64,000 bases of DNA from JADKIH01 sp964595205 (GTDB taxonomy: Bacteria; Bacteroidota; Bacteroidia; AKYH767-A; 2013-40CM-41-45), in assembly GCA_964595205.1 (NCBI GenBank), contig CAZQOQ010000023.1:1-64000 (forward strand). Reading direction: 5' to 3'. How positions within the stretch are numbered: position 1 is the stretch's first letter; each line of letters opens with the position of its first letter. The notes beneath the pieces were generated by a model, which did not search any database, was not told the DNA's origin, and saw only the letters and a program-made list of their open reading frames with translations. Positions 46,222-55,198 of the stretch are shown piece by piece. A program made the position numbers and the translations under genes.

Positions 46222-46622
46222 TTGTAGAGAAAGAATTGTTGGTTCATAATATTATCAGGGAGAACTATCCGGGCCACATCTCCTTTTTCAAGTCGCATTC
46301 TGACAAGGACTTTCGTTGCTTCGATTTGTGCCTGGTAGTTTAGTATATAATACCCATTCTCGATGGTCCATGATTTTAGCTTTAATGAATAACCAAAATT
46401 CATTGTTTGGTAATATTTGCGGACCGAATCAATTCCGAATTTATTCAATGAGGTTTGTGAGGTAAGCTTTATCATGGAGTCGTAATCTCCCATCTTATAG
46501 AATTGCTGGAAGATGTTTCCCCATGACGAACCTGCTATCAATGGCGGATAGCTGTAATCGATTTTCTGAGCAGATGATTGAAATAAGAGAATGATTATAA
46601 CCAACACTTTCATATTGTTCAT
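46218..46622 (-). CDS. Unknown exported protein of the mini-recombinase operon
   Basis: A 134-residue protein with a signal peptide (residues 4-19, KVLVIIILLFQSSAQ), so it acts outside the cytoplasm. The mature part (MGDYDSMIKLTS to YYILNYQAQIEATKVLVRMRL) resembles SnoaL/DUF4878-like alpha+beta folds, but only weakly. It starts 2 bases after the recombinase stop. Confidence 0.6.
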   Translation of the reverse strand: MNNMKVLVIIILLFQSSAQKIDYSYPPLIAGSSWGNIFQQFYKMGDYDSMIKLTSQTSLNKFGIDSVRKYYQTMNFGYSLKLKSWTIENGYYILNYQAQIEATKVLVRMRLEKGDVARIVLPDNIMNQQFFLYK

Positions 46623-46624
46623 AA

Positions 46625-47197
46625 TTACATTTGAAGATAGATGTCAGAAATTTCTTCCTCAGTAATTCCGAGGTAGGCCCTGGTAATTGCTGTTGTTGAA
46701 TGATTGAAGATTTTACTGAGGATTATCAAACTTGCTTCAGATTTTTGATTGAGAGTATAAATGCGCTTTCCAAAAGTTTTCCTAAGACTATGTGATGATG
46801 TAGGGCCCTTTATATTATACTCATCAAAAACTGCATGCAGCATTCGATTAATATGCTGTATTGTCAAAGGCGCTCCCTTCTTATTACATATTATGTATTT
46901 ATCCGGTGGCACATGCAGATTGTTATATGCGAAATCGATAAGCTCTTTGAAGGTTGGATTAATCGTGATGAATCTGGTTTTACCTGTTTTGCCTTCAGTA
47001 ATTTCAACCTTATCTTTATTCAGTAACTCGCTCCATTTACGTTTACGAATGTCCGAAACTCTTAATCCTAAAAATCCACCCATCGCCATTATCATCAGTA
47101 GTCTGAAGTCCTGCTTTCTTTTCAAACGCTCCAGCAGGTAAATAAATTGCGGCCACTCAATAGCGGAACAAGTAGTCCTCTGATTTTTTTTTGCCAT
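46625..47197 (-). CDS. Minimal tyrosine recombinase (catalytic domain only)
   Basis: A 190-residue recombinase without a separate arm-binding or SAM-like domain. Catalytic residues are visible: Arg in LGLRVSDIRKRKW (about residue 46), HSLRK (His-x-x-Arg, about 136), NHST (about 165) and a Tyr in TRAYLGI (about 175). Such compact enzymes occur in Bacteroidota integrons-like or inversion systems. It leads an operon of three unknown genes, one of them exported. A role in local DNA inversion or in mobility of a cassette within the island is possible. Confidence 0.8.
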   Translation of the reverse strand: MAKKNQRTTCSAIEWPQFIYLLERLKRKQDFRLLMIMAMGGFLGLRVSDIRKRKWSELLNKDKVEITEGKTGKTRFITINPTFKELIDFAYNNLHVPPDKYIICNKKGAPLTIQHINRMLHAVFDEYNIKGPTSSHSLRKTFGKRIYTLNQKSEASLIILSKIFNHSTTAITRAYLGITEEEISDIYLQM

Positions 47198-47341
47198 ATT
47201 TTTCTGATTTAGTTTATAATGTTCAGTTTTATTTTACAGTCATTAGAAGTGAATTTCATTACTTTAATACAGAATACACAATCGTCTGTATTGCAGATTT
47301 GTACTTAAGATTGTGTTCACTTTATGGAATAGTGAACATGC

Positions 47342-47710
47342 TCAGAAGCCGAATGGAAGGAGTTCATGGTTTGGGTTAAGATGATAGGGAAGACGTTTTA
47401 ATAATGCAAGACTAAGAAACAGGGCGCTCTCTTCGTCCGTATTTTTAATCAGATAGTAGTACTTAGTTTTTTCAATGGTTGCCCGGTCGTGAGAAAGAAA
47501 TATTCTAACGAGAATTTTTTCATTCTCTCCACGCTCGATTTGATAATTCTCGTTTAGAAGTCTGTCTTCCGGTGGAAGTAACGTTACTCGACCGGCATCA
47601 TATATCTTCCAATCGTTTATTTCCAATATCGGCCCTTCGGTAAACGGTTTAACTCTTATCCCGATTAAAGCTTTGCGCATATGTGCAGATTCTCGGATAT
47701 GATTATTCAT
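47342..47710 (-). CDS. Unknown 122-residue protein
   Basis: I start at the ATG at 47710, which overlaps the stop of the upstream small gene by 8 bases; the open frame extends upstream through that gene in another reading frame. The protein has a beta-rich middle (EILEINDWKIYDAG-like) and ends LPYHLNPNHELLPFGF. No family was recognised. It belongs to the three-gene minus operon 48764-47342. Confidence 0.5.
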   Translation of the reverse strand: MNNHIRESAHMRKALIGIRVKPFTEGPILEINDWKIYDAGRVTLLPPEDRLLNENYQIERGENEKILVRIFLSHDRATIEKTKYYYLIKNTDEESALFLSLALLKRLPYHLNPNHELLPFGF

Positions 47711-47978
47711 TTGAATGATTGGCTTGCGTTGCTGAATTGATTTTCTGTTCTGCAAACTTTGAGATTTCATCGATGTAATCATCGTCAGTATCATCTGCTC
47801 CCCATTCCTTATTCTTCCAGAACTGTTCGAACTCTTCGGCCCAGTGAATGAAATCTTCAATGTCCTTTCGAGAATTTCCGCTGTAGTAATTTCTGGTGCC
47901 CGCTAAGAAGGCGATATCAGCAACTGCTTCGCAGAGCTGGTACGTTCTCTCTTTGTTGGATTTTCTTTGGGTTTTCAT
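47703..47978 (-). CDS. Small acidic unknown protein
   Basis: A 91-residue, strongly acidic, helical protein (DIEDFIHWAEEFEQFWKNKEW, then GADDTDDDYIDEISKF). It might be a DNA mimic or an antitoxin by composition, but this is only a thought. It lies 9 bases after the 258-residue gene and overlaps the next by 8. Confidence 0.6.
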   Translation of the reverse strand: MKTQRKSNKERTYQLCEAVADIAFLAGTRNYYSGNSRKDIEDFIHWAEEFEQFWKNKEWGADDTDDDYIDEISKFAEQKINSATQANHSNE

Positions 47979-47987
47979 GAAACGGTT

Positions 47988-48764
47988 TTATATGATATCA
48001 TTTGAGGTTGTAACTGTATTGAACGCTGTTGGAAACATTTTTTTCAGTTCTGCCTGTGTGATTAACCGGTAGTTTTCAAACGGCTTTGTAAATAGCCTGT
48101 TCATTCTGCGATTGTTGTTGAAGTATGTTTCTTGTTCTTTATTGGACTTTGGAACATTAGCTGTCTTGCTATCATTCGCTTCAATTGGATAGTAGAGTCG
48201 TACATATTGGTCCGCAGAACAAGGAATCATCTCCGTCAGTTGCGAGACAGTTGAATCACCGGTTCCAATATTCAGAAAGCAATAACTATCATCGATGCAA
48301 TTGAAAATAATTACTCCATCGTTATTGTCTCCGGCCCGGCAGTCCAATCGCATTGATGGTTCGATGAAGTTTAATAACCGGAAGTGTTCGAATCCGTACC
48401 TGCCAATTAATTTCGCCTGATTGTTATTGAACAGACTAAGAATATTTGTCAACAGGTTGAGATATTCATTGCCTGATATTTCATTATGGCACTTAAACGG
48501 ATTCGAATCCTTTTCTGTATTGATATTCCAATCGATTAGGTTGGCAGCGGCTTGCAATGAAGAACGGCCAAATAACCACTGATGGTGGTATGCAATAATG
48601 GTGTGTTCTTTCGTACCGAATGCGTTTTCGAATTCGGAAATTCTCAATTTAAGTTTATCGTACTCCGCTTTACCACCGTTGTACTTTTTTAATGATTTTA
48701 ATTGGTCTTTCAATCCTTTAACAGGATTTAAACAATAGACGAATAACTGGCTTCTTTGGCCCAT
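47988..48764 (-). CDS. Unknown 258-residue protein
   Basis: A soluble protein that starts GQRSQLFVYCLNP and contains IIAYHHQWLFGRSSLQAA and DDSYCFLNIGTGDSTVSQL. I recognise no family. It is the first gene of a minus-strand operon with two small genes. Its upstream side is a long structured non-coding stretch. Confidence 0.6.
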   Translation of the reverse strand: MGQRSQLFVYCLNPVKGLKDQLKSLKKYNGGKAEYDKLKLRISEFENAFGTKEHTIIAYHHQWLFGRSSLQAAANLIDWNINTEKDSNPFKCHNEISGNEYLNLLTNILSLFNNNQAKLIGRYGFEHFRLLNFIEPSMRLDCRAGDNNDGVIIFNCIDDSYCFLNIGTGDSTVSQLTEMIPCSADQYVRLYYPIEANDSKTANVPKSNKEQETYFNNNRRMNRLFTKPFENYRLITQAELKKMFPTAFNTVTTSNDII

Positions 48765-49403
48765 GCGTATAGTTTTTAAGTTAGTGTTTAGAAAATTATT
48801 GCCGGTTGATGCTTAGCAATTCTATAACTTATATACGAATTGGTGATTCGGAATGTTATTGTCTCTTACTATATAATACAAAATTTGTGTTCGTTATCTT
48901 ATGCTTTTTTGAAAATAATTTTGTCTTATTTTAGGAGCTTAAATAGATTGCCTATTTAAGCCTCGTATCGAAAATTAGAATCCCTCTTTAGCATTGCTGT
49001 AGGTGTGCACAATGACATAAAGGAAAGATTTTTGGGGCCCAGTGAACTTTTTCAACCAACGTTTTTTACCCAGAATAAAGTTTTTCTAACATCATATAAT
49101 CGGAAATTTTTTTTCACCAAATTTTTCACTCCAAAATTCGACCTTCCTGTTTCATCTGCAATTCAAATGGGGTGATGACCGTTGCCGGTCATTCAAGCTC
49201 TCACAATTTTAGTTGGAGTTACAACGATAATAATCATTCGATGTGTCATTTCCACACCAGGGGTTGCTATGACCATTCAATTTTATGGGAGTGTGATGAT
49301 GATTGGATTTGAATAGCCATGACGCTAATAATTGTCATTTCACGAATCATAATCCCCAACATCATAGTTCGATGACGTGGACCAAGGTTTAGCAAGTTTA
49401 TTT
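48765..49403. other. Long non-coding stretch with two perfect hairpins
   Basis: About 640 bases without a gene on either strand. GCTTAAATAG and CTATTTAAGC (48937-48961) form a perfect 10-bp stem with a 5-nt loop. ATGACCG and CGGTCAT (49175-49192) form a 7-bp stem with a TTGC loop. Several ATGAC words recur between 49010 and 49380. It lies next to an OB-fold gene and a double-HTH gene. An origin, transfer origin or regulatory RNA is possible; none is proven. Confidence 0.5.
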
Positions 49404-49916
49404 TCAATTAATCATCATCTGTAATTCTTTAGTCAGACATTTCTCTGAATTAATCAACATATCGGAATGGCGATATTTTTTTACCAGGTTTTCAAGGGCT
49501 GAATAAAAAACATTATCTCCAACATTTAATTGTTTGTGGGCGCAAGCATAGTCCTCCAATGTTAAGTTGGTTTTAATGGCGTTCCCCACGCAGACTTTAA
49601 GGTTATAATAATCTTGTCGGGTAAGATTGGTCACAAACTTATTCCTTTCATTTTCAGCCATTACTTTCCTTATTTTGTTTACATAGTTATTACTGTATGA
49701 GACTCCATTCTTTTCATTCACACGTTGAGTGTAATCCACTTCTATAACATCTCCTACTTTGCATTTTGAAATCAGGTCCACGTTGTTGAAGAGTGTAAGA
49801 AAGGTCTTTGAACAAGATTCGTTCTCTTCCTCAATCAAAAATCTTTGTGTGATGATTGTTGGAGTGGGATTAGTTATTTCATATACCTGTTTTAATTTTC
49901 CTTTTACTGTTACCAT
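49404..49916 (-). CDS. OB-fold (DUF3127/SSB-like) protein
   Basis: A 170-residue protein. The first about 85 residues follow the DUF3127-type OB-fold: it begins VTVKGKLKQVYEI, then KVGDVIEVDYTQRVNEKNG and the closing NNYVNKIRKV. The second half is a helical extension (residues about 95-170) that I do not recognise. Members are thought to bind single-stranded DNA. It sits downstream of a pair of palindromes that likely control it. Confidence 0.6.
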   Translation of the reverse strand: MVTVKGKLKQVYEITNPTPTIITQRFLIEEENESCSKTFLTLFNNVDLISKCKVGDVIEVDYTQRVNEKNGVSYSNNYVNKIRKVMAENERNKFVTNLTRQDYYNLKVCVGNAIKTNLTLEDYACAHKQLNVGDNVFYSALENLVKKYRHSDMLINSEKCLTKELQMMIN

Positions 49917-49942
49917 TGTATTTTAATTTAATTATTAATCAA

Positions 49943-50044
49943 TACGCTATAGCTGGCTATGGCTTTCTCATTCCTTTTTCTTTAAGCATTGTAACAATAT
50001 CATGATGAGCATTCAATGATTTACGCTATAGCGGCTATAGCGTA
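49943..50044. promoter_or_regulatory. Two copies of a TACGCTATAGC palindrome
   Basis: At 50022-50044 TACGCTATAGC, G, GCTATAGCGTA form a perfect 11-bp-arm palindrome. At 49943-49963 the same left arm is followed by TG and an imperfect right arm (GCTATGGC). They lie between the OB-fold gene (whose start is at 49916) and the end of the double-HTH gene, so they may be operators for either protein, or replication initiator sites. Confidence 0.65.
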
Positions 50045-50168
50045 TTAACCATTCATTCTTCTTTTCCCTTTACTTATATTCTAAATTTAATCTATAGAAA
50101 TAATATAAATAGAATATATATACCCGGATATAGAAGGGTCAGTATTTTGGACAATGCAAATTTCAATA

Positions 50169-51134
50169 TTAAAGAACGTTCATTACATCATTATTAACGA
50201 TGATGGTGTTAACCTTCTTCTTAATAATGATATTTTTGAAAGGGCTGTATCCAAATTGCCTTTTGCTCAATCGTAAATTTTGAAAATCATCCTCAGTTGG
50301 ATTTTGAATTATGAAGTCCAGGCCATTGTCAATATCTGTAACGTAATTCAATTTTTTCAATTTGATTATACGATTTTGCGCTGTGCTTTTAGCGCAGCCC
50401 CATCTTTTACTCAGACCCCAACGTGAAATCTTATACCGTTGCAAATCGTCGTTTGCATTATCCGTTCCGGTAGTTGGCGCATTATCCACACTTGATGGGG
50501 TAACCGTCTTACATATTGCGGTTTGTGTGGGTGCTGTATTTTCTTTACTTACATTCTCACCACAAACGTATTTCATATAGTCATAAAATGAAATTGAACT
50601 CGAACGCTTAGTTTTTGATTTTTGATTATTGCTATTAATATACCTTTCACTTGTGCTTTTTGTTCGTTTGTTTGCTTTAATGCTTTCTTCCCTTTTTTGT
50701 TTTAATTTATTTAATTTAATATCAATTGCATATAACTTTAATAAAATATCCCGTGTATTACCCTGGTTGAATTTCTGGCAATAGTTTTTGCCGAGACCTT
50801 TAACATAATCACTATTTAATTCCAATACTTTTTGGTAAATCCCTTTCATGGAGGTCATGATTAGATTTTCTTTGCTTTTACCCTGATACCTGGCAAAGCC
50901 ATATTCAACTAACTGTTTAATATGGGAAAAGACTGATGACCGGACATAACCCGTGCATTCTTTCAGTATTTCAATTTTATCTTTTGAAGCATAATTCACA
51001 ACACATCCACCATTAAACCGATGTTGGATTGCACAATAAAATGCAAATGAGCGGACCCGTTTACGGTTTTCCTTTTTTTGAAGCTCCGCAATCAGATTGT
51101 TAGGTACACTTACTATGTTATTTGTCTTTTGCAT
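50169..51134 (-). CDS. Double helix-turn-helix protein, possible initiator or regulator
   Basis: A 321-residue basic protein. An N-terminal winged-helix-like segment (about residues 55-82: TGYVRSSVFSHIKQLVEYGF) and a second HTH at about 230-260 (GLSKRWGCAKSTAQNRIIKLKKL) flank a long Lys/Ser-rich linker. The architecture is reminiscent of island replication or regulatory proteins, but I cannot place it in a family. It is divergent from an excisionase-like gene. Confidence 0.6.
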   Translation of the reverse strand: MQKTNNIVSVPNNLIAELQKKENRKRVRSFAFYCAIQHRFNGGCVVNYASKDKIEILKECTGYVRSSVFSHIKQLVEYGFARYQGKSKENLIMTSMKGIYQKVLELNSDYVKGLGKNYCQKFNQGNTRDILLKLYAIDIKLNKLKQKREESIKANKRTKSTSERYINSNNQKSKTKRSSSISFYDYMKYVCGENVSKENTAPTQTAICKTVTPSSVDNAPTTGTDNANDDLQRYKISRWGLSKRWGCAKSTAQNRIIKLKKLNYVTDIDNGLDFIIQNPTEDDFQNLRLSKRQFGYSPFKNIIIKKKVNTIIVNNDVMNVL

Positions 51135-51418
51135 GAAAATACAAAACCCGAAAACGAATCGGATTCCCCTGCCTCATCGTTTTCGGACTAAAATATTTTT
51201 TTGCCTCGGTAAGAACTGTTCAAATTAAAAGGGGAATAAACAATTCACTAATACTAAATAGAGAAAAATTTTAAATTATCTCAATTATATAATCAAATAT
51301 ACGCAATTATTTTCAAAAAGAGAAATTTAATTTTCAATTCTACTATGTATTCTATAACAACTTAGTTTTCCAATCCGTATATAAGCGAAGAAAAAAATGC
51401 TTTAAGTCTATAATAAAA

Positions 51419-51703
51419 ATGATTGATATAAAAGCTTTTAATGACTTTGTTGACCTACTGAGGCGGAATTTTGAATTAGGAGAAAGGCTCTTAACTGAAA
51501 TGAGCGCATTGTCTGAAAAGGAATTATTTGAAAGTATTCTTTCGGCTGAACAGGCATGTAAGTATTTAAAAATTTCGAAAAGCACACTGATTGAGGAAGA
51601 AAATTCCGGAAGATTAACTCCATCAAGGCTCGGCAAGAAAAAACTTAAGAGATATTTTGTGTCGGAATTGAATAACTATCTATACAAGCATAAAAGAAGA
51701 TGA
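51419..51703 (+). CDS. Excisionase-family helix-turn-helix protein
   Basis: A 94-residue protein. An N-terminal helix precedes a MerR/HTH_17 DNA-binding domain (about residues 40-90): ILSAEQACKYLKISKSTLIEEENSG, LTPSRLGKKKLKRYFVSEL. This is the fold of excisionases and similar small mobile-element regulators in Bacteroidota. It probably helps the island integrase excise, perhaps through the TCGTATAGGGT sites. Its position in the middle of the island rather than near the integrase is less common. Confidence 0.75.
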   Translation: MIDIKAFNDFVDLLRRNFELGERLLTEMSALSEKELFESILSAEQACKYLKISKSTLIEEENSGRLTPSRLGKKKLKRYFVSELNNYLYKHKRR

Positions 51704-51733
51704 AATTAAACGAAAAGGTCCTTATGAAATAAA

Positions 51734-52003
51734 CTATTCCAGCATGTTTGCTGTGACAATTAAGGTACCTTTCCTCTTCAATACAATCTTCATCTGGTTT
51801 ACAAGTCCTTCAGGTATCAGCTTAACAAGTTTTGGTGTTAGTACTTTTGAATATTCTTTTTCATTCTGGAAATCCAGATAAAGAAAGATAGTGAACTTAC
51901 CATTTTTACCATAGTAAAGGTCCAGTCTATTCTTGCTATATTCATTATACGTTAGACACGAAGCAATTCCAATTATAGGAGTAGCACTACCCCAAGACAT
52001 CAT
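51734..52003 (-). pseudogene. Truncated copy of the 58002 gene
   Basis: The 89 residues align with the C-terminal half of the 162-residue protein at 58002-58490. Shared blocks include RL(D/E)LYY-K-GK-TI-LY, EKEYS-VLTP and IPEGL(V/I)NQMK, and both end ANMLE. The first about 70 residues of the full copy are missing and there is no sign of them upstream. It is best read as a decayed duplicate, although an ATG start remains. Confidence 0.65.
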
Positions 52004-52450
52004 ATTTTCTGTTTTTATTTCAAATAGAAGGCTTATCCTGTGTTAATTTTTATGATGTTTGATTATCTATGATTTATTATTTTCTAATCTATCTGCTACA
52101 CCTAATCTTTGTGCAACTTCAAACAAATCAGCAGTGTTGACTTATTTAGCTTGTCCAATTTCTTTCTGGCAATAAATTATCTGCTACATGGATATTGGAA
52201 ACAAGAAGAAAGTATTGATAAACACAGAGTAATTGACTTTAATCCATCAGCGTACCCGCCATAAAGAAGTTCACGGGTAGTCTTGTCATTCTAATATTGT
52301 AATGCTGAAAGTTGATTGGGTTTAAGTCCGGAATCAACATCTTTGGTTTTTGTTTTCGGTCTGCCCGTCCGTGTTCCTGCCTGAGGTTTAGGATTAATCT
52401 GATGTCTGCCATGCAGTTAAATTGGGCTGAAAAAGTTTTATCTTGTGGAC
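52004..52450. other. Intergenic region with one small doubtful ORF
   Basis: About 440 bases before the membrane-protein cassette. On the minus strand 52239-52412 an ATG-led frame of 57 residues (MADIRLILNLRQEHG start, MAGTLMD end) has reasonable composition but no recognised family. The rest holds no gene. The promoter for the downstream five-gene operon should lie at its right end, but I cannot point to clear elements. Confidence 0.4.
52239..52412 (-). CDS. Doubtful small ORF (57 residues)
   Basis: Starts at ATG 52412 and stops at TAA 52239. The N-terminus MADIRLILNLRQ faintly resembles the first strand of Bacteroidota integrases, so it might be an integrase remnant. This is only a weak impression. 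Confidence 0.25.
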   Translation of the reverse strand: MADIRLILNLRQEHGRADRKQKPKMLIPDLNPINFQHYNIRMTRLPVNFFMAGTLMD

Positions 52451-53116
52451 ATGCGTCTATTGAAAGAACACAAGAATGGGTACTTTAAAATGATTCAACA
52501 AGCCGGTTTTAATATTGAAGATTTTGAATTTAAAGAGCTAATGCAAAAGGGTGATAAAACTCCAACTGGTTGGTTAATTAGTTACGTTAGGGGAAAAGAT
52601 TATTTGTTCAAATGTGATTATGGTGTTGACCATTTCGGTCGTGGTTATACACAGGTTCGTTATCAGCCGGGCAGAAGTAAATATACAGAAGGTCAACAAC
52701 ACGAAGGAATTCAACAACAACACGGAGGGCTTTTCAGCAATTGGCTATCTGCTGTTAAACATGAAACTTCATTGGATGACCTTTGGGAAACGAAATTAAA
52801 TACCAATACAAATACAATTGCACACTATGTAAATGGCAAGCAGATACCTAATGATATTAAATTTATTAAATCAGCAGTGAAAGAAATTCAAGAGGGAATT
52901 TCAAAGTTGGAATTAGCAGCGAACGTACAGCAGCAAATCAACTTTAATCTTAATCAAACTATAAACTTCTATGAAAACAATAAAGATTTTGATTGGTTTG
53001 GATATATTCTTGGAACAATAACATCAATAATAATTACTATGGCTGTTACTCCTGAACAAGGTAAAGCTCTGTGGAATATGGTAGGAAGTGTTTTCAGGAG
53101 ATTATTGGGAAACTAA
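52451..53116 (+). CDS. Membrane-anchored unknown protein, paralogue A
   Basis: A 221-residue protein from ATG 52451 (a GTG two codons earlier is possible). The N-terminal cytosolic part contains FKMIQQAGFNIEDFEFKEL and TPTGWLISYV. The C-terminus carries NFYENNKDFDWFGYILGTITS followed by a single hydrophobic stretch (SIIITMAVTP), so it is probably tail-anchored. It shares its whole layout with the next gene. No family was recognised. It is the first gene of a five-gene operon. Confidence 0.65.
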   Translation: MRLLKEHKNGYFKMIQQAGFNIEDFEFKELMQKGDKTPTGWLISYVRGKDYLFKCDYGVDHFGRGYTQVRYQPGRSKYTEGQQHEGIQQQHGGLFSNWLSAVKHETSLDDLWETKLNTNTNTIAHYVNGKQIPNDIKFIKSAVKEIQEGISKLELAANVQQQINFNLNQTINFYENNKDFDWFGYILGTITSIIITMAVTPEQGKALWNMVGSVFRRLLGN

Positions 53117-53131
53117 TTTATATCAAAATTT

Positions 53132-53782
53132 ATGGAACTATCTAAAGGACAACGTAACGAACTTTTCAAGATGATTGAAGAACATGAATTAAATGTTCAC
53201 GATTTCGAATTGGAAAATATGCAGTTTGAAGCAGAGCCAGATAATACTGTGGGTTGGAGATTGAAGTACAAGCCAAGACCTGAATTCTACTTTGTTGTTA
53301 TGGAGGAATTGCATGGAATTGAAGTAATATTTCGACAAGTCTGCCCAGGTGAAAGAGAATGGCAAGAACAAACAAATCATTCAAGAAGTAATATTACACC
53401 TTCATTTAATCAGTATGAAGTTGAAGGTTGGTTGGAAAGAATTAAAGCAGAGCTTGAAGATGATTTATGGCAAAGCCTTGCAGATGGAACGTACACTGGC
53501 AAACAGCGACCTGAAACAGTAGAAGTAGTACAGGATGTTGTAGATAGAATTATTCTGCAATTGAATGAAACCAATCTATCTGTTCAACAGAAAGCTGAAC
53601 TAACTTATCATTTCAATCTGACAGTAAATATCTACAAGCAAAATCCAAAGTTCGATTGGAAGGGATATATTATTGGTACGATAACATCAGCCGTAATCAA
53701 CATGACCATCGATACATTAACTGGCAAAACTTTATTTGGATACGCTATCCAAGCAATCCGCCATTTTCTTCTTTTGAATTAA
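53132..53782 (+). CDS. Membrane-anchored unknown protein, paralogue B
   Basis: A 216-residue relative of the preceding gene: LFKMIEEHELNVHDFELENMQ and GWRLKYK near the start, WLERIKAELEDDLW in the middle, then NIYKQNPKFDWKGYIIGTITS and a hydrophobic end. The two copies are clearly diverged, so the duplication is old. Two different but related subunits suggest a heteromeric membrane complex. It begins 15 bases after the first. Confidence 0.65.
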   Translation: MELSKGQRNELFKMIEEHELNVHDFELENMQFEAEPDNTVGWRLKYKPRPEFYFVVMEELHGIEVIFRQVCPGEREWQEQTNHSRSNITPSFNQYEVEGWLERIKAELEDDLWQSLADGTYTGKQRPETVEVVQDVVDRIILQLNETNLSVQQKAELTYHFNLTVNIYKQNPKFDWKGYIIGTITSAVINMTIDTLTGKTLFGYAIQAIRHFLLLN

Positions 53783-53792
53783 ACACCTTACT

Positions 53793-54386
53793 ATGGCAAA
53801 GGATAAACTACTACAACAGTTCCATGAATACTTGGGTGAATTCGTATTCACTTTTGAAAATATGCTGCACGTAATGAAAGAAACGATGTTGCAGGTAATG
53901 AATCAACACGGTTTAAAGAATGATTCATTGTATGATATTCTTATACACGAAAGCACAGCGAATCAGTTGTTGAATTCATTCAGGGGATTTGTCTTTTCCC
54001 AAAAAGAAAAGGAGATTGATAAAAAGGTACAAGCATACTTATCTGAATTGTATAAGTTGATTAAGAAAAATATTGAAGCAAGAAATGAATTGCTTCATTC
54101 AACATATGGCATGATGGGTTATCCTGACCCTGAAACTAATAAAATGATTGTTAAACTCTCTGCCAAAAAATTCAAGGTAAGTGAAGGCAAGCTTGTTAAT
54201 GCACATAAGGACAGAATCAATGAAGAAATAATTCATGACATCAGTGGAAAGATATTACTGTGCATGATTGCAACACGCAAGTTGTTTTTGATAGGGCATA
54301 TCTTAGTAGAGAATAAAAATATGAATTTGGTCTTTTCTTGGGATTCAGATTTGAAGCAACAAAAGAACGTAAAGCAAAAAGCATGA
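53793..54386 (+). CDS. HEPN-like all-helical protein
   Basis: A 197-residue helical protein. The stretch KKNIEARNELLHSTYGMM contains the R-N-x3-H pattern (Arg-Asn-Glu-Leu-Leu-His) that forms the RNase site of HEPN domains. The N-terminus (FHEYLGEFVFTFENMLHVM) resembles the first helix of HEPN families that sense by oligomerisation. HEPN proteins are frequent RNA-cutting effectors in abortive infection and toxin-antitoxin systems. Sitting in an operon with membrane proteins suggests a defence role. It is my inference from motif and helix pattern. Confidence 0.65.
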   Translation: MAKDKLLQQFHEYLGEFVFTFENMLHVMKETMLQVMNQHGLKNDSLYDILIHESTANQLLNSFRGFVFSQKEKEIDKKVQAYLSELYKLIKKNIEARNELLHSTYGMMGYPDPETNKMIVKLSAKKFKVSEGKLVNAHKDRINEEIIHDISGKILLCMIATRKLFLIGHILVENKNMNLVFSWDSDLKQQKNVKQKA

Positions 54387-55195
54387 ATGATATTTTTGAA
54401 AAAGTTGTAAAGTTTGCAACACTTTTTACTGCATTGTTCTTGGTCTTAGAAGCAAGTAAGATTGTATTCTACTATTGGGAATGGGACTTCAATATAATCC
54501 CATACTTAACAATTTCATTTTACTTTTCCCAATTTGTTGGAGACATGGGAAAGCTAATAAACTTAGGACTGGTTGCAATCTTTATAATAGCAATCGTTTT
54601 ATTTTTTAAGCTAATTGTCCCACGGAAGAAAGGCTGGAGGTTCTACGTTAAGTTCTGGTTTACCTTAATCTTTTTACCAGTGCTCCCTGCTATAATATTC
54701 TCTTACGTCTTTGATGACCCAATCGTAACTATATCTTCTTATATAGTTTCATTCATCGTATTGATATTTTCATTTGAATATGTTATTAAAGTCCCTGATT
54801 TAAGTTTTCATTCACTTAAGGAAACCATTGAAGCATTCAAACAGTTCTTTGAACAGAAAGTTGGGAGTGCTGACCCAAATACAAGTGCTATTCCTGCTGA
54901 TAATACACCAACACCTAAAAGAAATCTTTATAATGCAATAGTCCCAATTTTCATTATATCATTTATTTCTGTGTCACTCTTAACAAGCTATGTCAAATAT
55001 AAATTTCTATCTATGACTCCGTACCACAGGAAAACTGAAATTATTATGGAGAAAGATACTATTCCAATGTTTGCATCTGAATACTACATTGGACATACAC
55101 CAGAATTCTACTTCACTTATAGTGATAGTCTATTAGAGGTAAGAGTTATAAAGGCAGAGGATGTAAAGGAAGTTCGAACGCTTACAACAAGATAG
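54383..55195 (+). CDS. Polytopic membrane protein with C-terminal soluble domain
   Basis: A 270-residue protein from ATG 54383, which overlaps the previous stop (ATGA). About five hydrophobic helices are visible: KFATLFTALFLVLEASKIVF, LINLGLVAIFIIAIVLFFKL, FTLIFLPVLPAIIFSYVF, SYIVSFIVLIFSFEYVI and AIVPIFIISFISVSLLTSY. They are followed by about 60 soluble residues that should face the periplasm. It may be the membrane effector or anchor of the cassette. No family was recognised. Confidence 0.65.
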   Translation: MNDIFEKVVKFATLFTALFLVLEASKIVFYYWEWDFNIIPYLTISFYFSQFVGDMGKLINLGLVAIFIIAIVLFFKLIVPRKKGWRFYVKFWFTLIFLPVLPAIIFSYVFDDPIVTISSYIVSFIVLIFSFEYVIKVPDLSFHSLKETIEAFKQFFEQKVGSADPNTSAIPADNTPTPKRNLYNAIVPIFIISFISVSLLTSYVKYKFLSMTPYHRKTEIIMEKDTIPMFASEYYIGHTPEFYFTYSDSLLEVRVIKAEDVKEVRTLTTR

Positions 55196-55198
55196 ATT

